NCBI GenBank assembly: GCA_012798135.1
Contig: JAAZNU010000221.1
Span: 1 to 64,000, forward strand
DNA: 64,000 bases
Reading direction: 5' to 3'
From: Veillonellaceae bacterium
Lineage (GTDB): Bacteria; Bacillota_C; Negativicutes; UBA1444
The translations under genes and the position numbers were made by a program. Below the pieces are notes generated by a model. That model was not told the DNA's origin and searched no databases. It saw nothing but the letters and a program-made list of their open reading frames with translations. Positions 62,281 through 64,000 of this stretch are shown here, in pieces. How positions within the stretch are numbered: position 1 is the first letter of the stretch; every line of letters starts with the position of its first letter.

Positions 62281-64000
62281 CAGAACATCCCCTGCTGGAG
62301 GGCGGGGAACTGCCCTCCGCCTCCAGCACCCGCGACCGACGGGCCACCGAATATGCCTCGGGAGAGCTGCGGGATGGCGTAGCCACCGATGAGAGCGAGC
62401 TGCCACGGCTCGAGGCCGCCCAGCGTCCGGCTGATCTGCGGGTACTTCTTGGACAGCATGTACGTCGTGAGGGCACTCGCCCACGGGCTCTCGAGTACCC
62501 CGGGGCCTTCGCCTGTCAAGGTATTCATGACCTTCGGAAGAGCCGCAGGTCCGACGACCGAGCCGAGAATCCAGGGGTTGATGCCGACCTCGTCGGCCAC
62601 ACCGGTCCGGTCCAGCAGTTCCTTCGCACCCCAGATGCTGGCGAGACCGGCGCTGAGGCGGCCGATGGGGCTCACCCCGGCCAGAGCACCCTCAGCCGGC
62701 GGCGTGATGGCATACGCCAGACCCGCAGGGATCGCGGCCCCGGCGATCAGCATCTTCTTCCAGGGGGCCATGACCGGCCGGCCGCGGATGAGGCCGGTGG
62801 CGACCTGCCGTGGCGACCTACCGGCAAGCCACGCTACGCCCCGATCGAACAAACGGCCCCGAGTCGGCCAGCCTTCGGGGAACTGGGCCATCATCTGGCG
62901 GCCCATCGTGGCAAGGCGGCGCTTGTTGATCACCTTACCGGCCGACAGGGCCTTGTTGACCAGCAGTTCCTCGATCCAGGTCGGTACCGGTGCCGCGGTC
63001 TTCGTCATCAACCGTCGGACTGCCAGGGCATCGGTGAGGGAAGACATCTTGCCCATACTGAGCTCCCGTTCGTATCTCCGCCGTGCAGCTTCCTGTTCCT
63101 GTACGGTGGGATTCCGCAAACCGCCTTCCCCGGTAGGTGCCGGTTCATTCTCCATCTGGCGCTGGGCGTAGTTCTGCCACCAGTTGATCTGATCGGGTGA
63201 CATCTGCTCCATCCGGGCGCTGATTTCCTTGTCGGTCAGGCCCTGCGATTCGAGATATGCCGCCTCCAGCTCTGGAGGAAGGGACCGTCCTGTGGCGTTG
63301 ATGGCTCCGCGAAACTTCTCCCACCAGTCCTTGCCGCCTATCGGCCCCTCGAAGCTGAATCCTCCTTTGGCCCCCGTCGCCTCCAACACCCTGTTCGCCA
63401 TGTAGCTGGAAATGGCGTCATTCCACATCTGCTGGTTCTCGTCGCCCTGGCCGTAGCCGCCCAACCAGTCGACAAACTTCTTGTCCCACTGGTCCGTTCC
63501 GACGCCGGCACGGAGGTTGGGGCCCTCCTGTCCGAGCAGGGAGGCCCCGGGAATGTACCGACTCGTGAGACCTCTCTCGATCTCCTCTCTGGTCCTCGGG
63601 GCGTTCGCGTAGATCTCGCCGGGCCGCAGGGCACCGAGGTGCCCCGTCCCCCAGTTCGAGTTGGCGATGTGGGGGGCGATGAGCTTGTCGCCGATCTTGA
63701 AGCCGGCGTAGAGGCCGAGTGTGCCGAGATTGAATCGGCTGGCCATGCTGCCCGCGGCGCTAAGACCGGCACGAAGAGCGCCGAGGCCGGACGCTCCAGC
63801 GCGGCTGGCGGCGAGAGCGGTCGGAATGCCAACACGGGCCCCCTGACCGATGGAAATCGCCCCCAGGGTCAGGGGGTGATAGGCCACATCGAGCGTGCGC
63901 CCGGCGAACCGAGCGACGGGGTTGTTCTGCAGCCAGTCGAGGCCGGTGCCGACGATATTGCCGATGCTGCGGAGGGTGCTGGGCTGCTGAGGTGCGGGTG
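62280..64000 (-). CDS. Virion-internal-type protein J, 5' end beyond the window
   Basis: The frame stays open to the right edge (573 residues visible). The last visible upstream residues (STLRSIGNIVGTGLDWLQNN) are protein-like, so the GTG at 63887 is not the real start. Hydrophobic Gly/Ala-rich segments (MLIAGAAIPAGLAYAITPPA, LIGGYAIPQLSRGIFGG) alternate with helices. A K-T-A-A motif (RLMTKTAAPVP) fits the shared family. Similar in make-up to proteins A, B and C; probably an internal head or ejected protein. Confidence 0.6.
   Translation of the reverse strand, partial: PAPQQPSTLRSIGNIVGTGLDWLQNNPVARFAGRTLDVAYHPLTLGAISIGQGARVGIPTALAASRAGASGLGALRAGLSAAGSMASRFNLGTLGLYAGFKIGDKLIAPHIANSNWGTGHLGALRPGEIYANAPRTREEIERGLTSRYIPGASLLGQEGPNLRAGVGTDQWDKKFVDWLGGYGQGDENQQMWNDAISSYMANRVLEATGAKGGFSFEGPIGGKDWWEKFRGAINATGRSLPPELEAAYLESQGLTDKEISARMEQMSPDQINWWQNYAQRQMENEPAPTGEGGLRNPTVQEQEAARRRYERELSMGKMSSLTDALAVRRLMTKTAAPVPTWIEELLVNKALSAGKVINKRRLATMGRQMMAQFPEGWPTRGRLFDRGVAWLAGRSPRQVATGLIRGRPVMAPWKKMLIAGAAIPAGLAYAITPPAEGALAGVSPIGRLSAGLASIWGAKELLDRTGVADEVGINPWILGSVVGPAALPKVMNTLTGEGPGVLESPWASALTTYMLSKKYPQISRTLGGLEPWQLALIGGYAIPQLSRGIFGGPSVAGAGGGGQFPALQQGMF

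Noticed and set aside
63887..63889. GTG at 63887 as the start of the last minus-strand gene
   Set aside because: The frame stays open and protein-like upstream to the window edge, so the true start lies outside.
1..64000. tRNA genes, CRISPR arrays, insertion sequences, integrase and attachment sites
   Set aside because: I found no cloverleaf, spaced direct-repeat array, transposase motif or recombinase signature; a computed search could still find weak tRNAs.

Overview
This window is part of a GC-rich, large tailed double-stranded DNA phage (or prophage), not ordinary bacterial chromosome. Genes are packed end to end with ATGA/TGATG overlaps, and most of the long ones are virion proteins. 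The tail looks contractile: there is a baseplate J-like protein (40795-45267), a gp5/gpV-like OB-fold protein (12674-13168), a tape measure (20905-24378), a probable pair of overlapping tail-assembly chaperones (11151-12318) and very large baseplate or fibre proteins (26416-29988, 45570-49517, 50247-52649). No terminase, major capsid, portal, DNA polymerase, integrase, tRNA or CRISPR array was seen. The host is inferred to be a Gram-negative, perhaps a Myxococcota/Deltaproteobacteria relative. The reason is three exported lipoproteins, one with an Asp/Val/Glu-rich stalk of the kind common in that group; this is an inference only.

Layout. 1-5.4 kb holds small accessory genes: Cys-pair mini-proteins, a CxxCxxCC protein, a 23-residue repeat protein and a RecA/DnaB-like P-loop protein. 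A zinc phospholipase C/S1-P1-like enzyme lies at 5.6-6.4 kb. At 6.6-10.6 kb five consecutive proteins share a C-terminal R-[KR]-I-[DST]-acidic peptide, and a sixth copy lies at 20.0 kb. A strong terminator/promoter pair at 10.74-10.83 kb starts the next unit: an excisionase-like HTH protein, tail chaperones, OB-fold protein, GroES, many small proteins, a lysozyme-like protein, the tape measure and baseplate hub proteins (to 30.0 kb). 30.0-34.8 kb is a mosaic of short units, each with its own promoter and terminator (moron-like), including the lipoproteins and a structured RNA leader. 34.8-52.6 kb continues with adhesin/baseplate genes, a membrane J-domain protein, a sigma factor and the giant baseplate proteins. 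52.7-58.9 kb (plus strand) and 59.0-64.0 kb (minus strand, running off the right edge) converge on a large hairpin. They encode a set of probable virion-internal proteins, a LigD-like phosphoesterase-DNA ligase and a second sigma factor.

The main unexplained signals are these. (1) A peptide pattern F-x-x-x-x-x-K-x-A-Q and a separate GRGTSK peptide recur through otherwise unrelated proteins of the last 11 kb, resembling a capsid-targeting or maturation-protease code. (2) The C-terminal RKI peptides sit behind Pro/Ala linkers, like cargo-loading tags. (3) The DNA ligase has no ordinary start codon but is linked to the preceding virion protein by a well-formed -1 frameshift site. (4) Several genes have a -10 hexamer 6-8 nt before the start codon and no Shine-Dalgarno sequence, implying leaderless mRNAs, in a phage that encodes two sigma factors. 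(5) The tail-chaperone pair appears joined by a +1 site.
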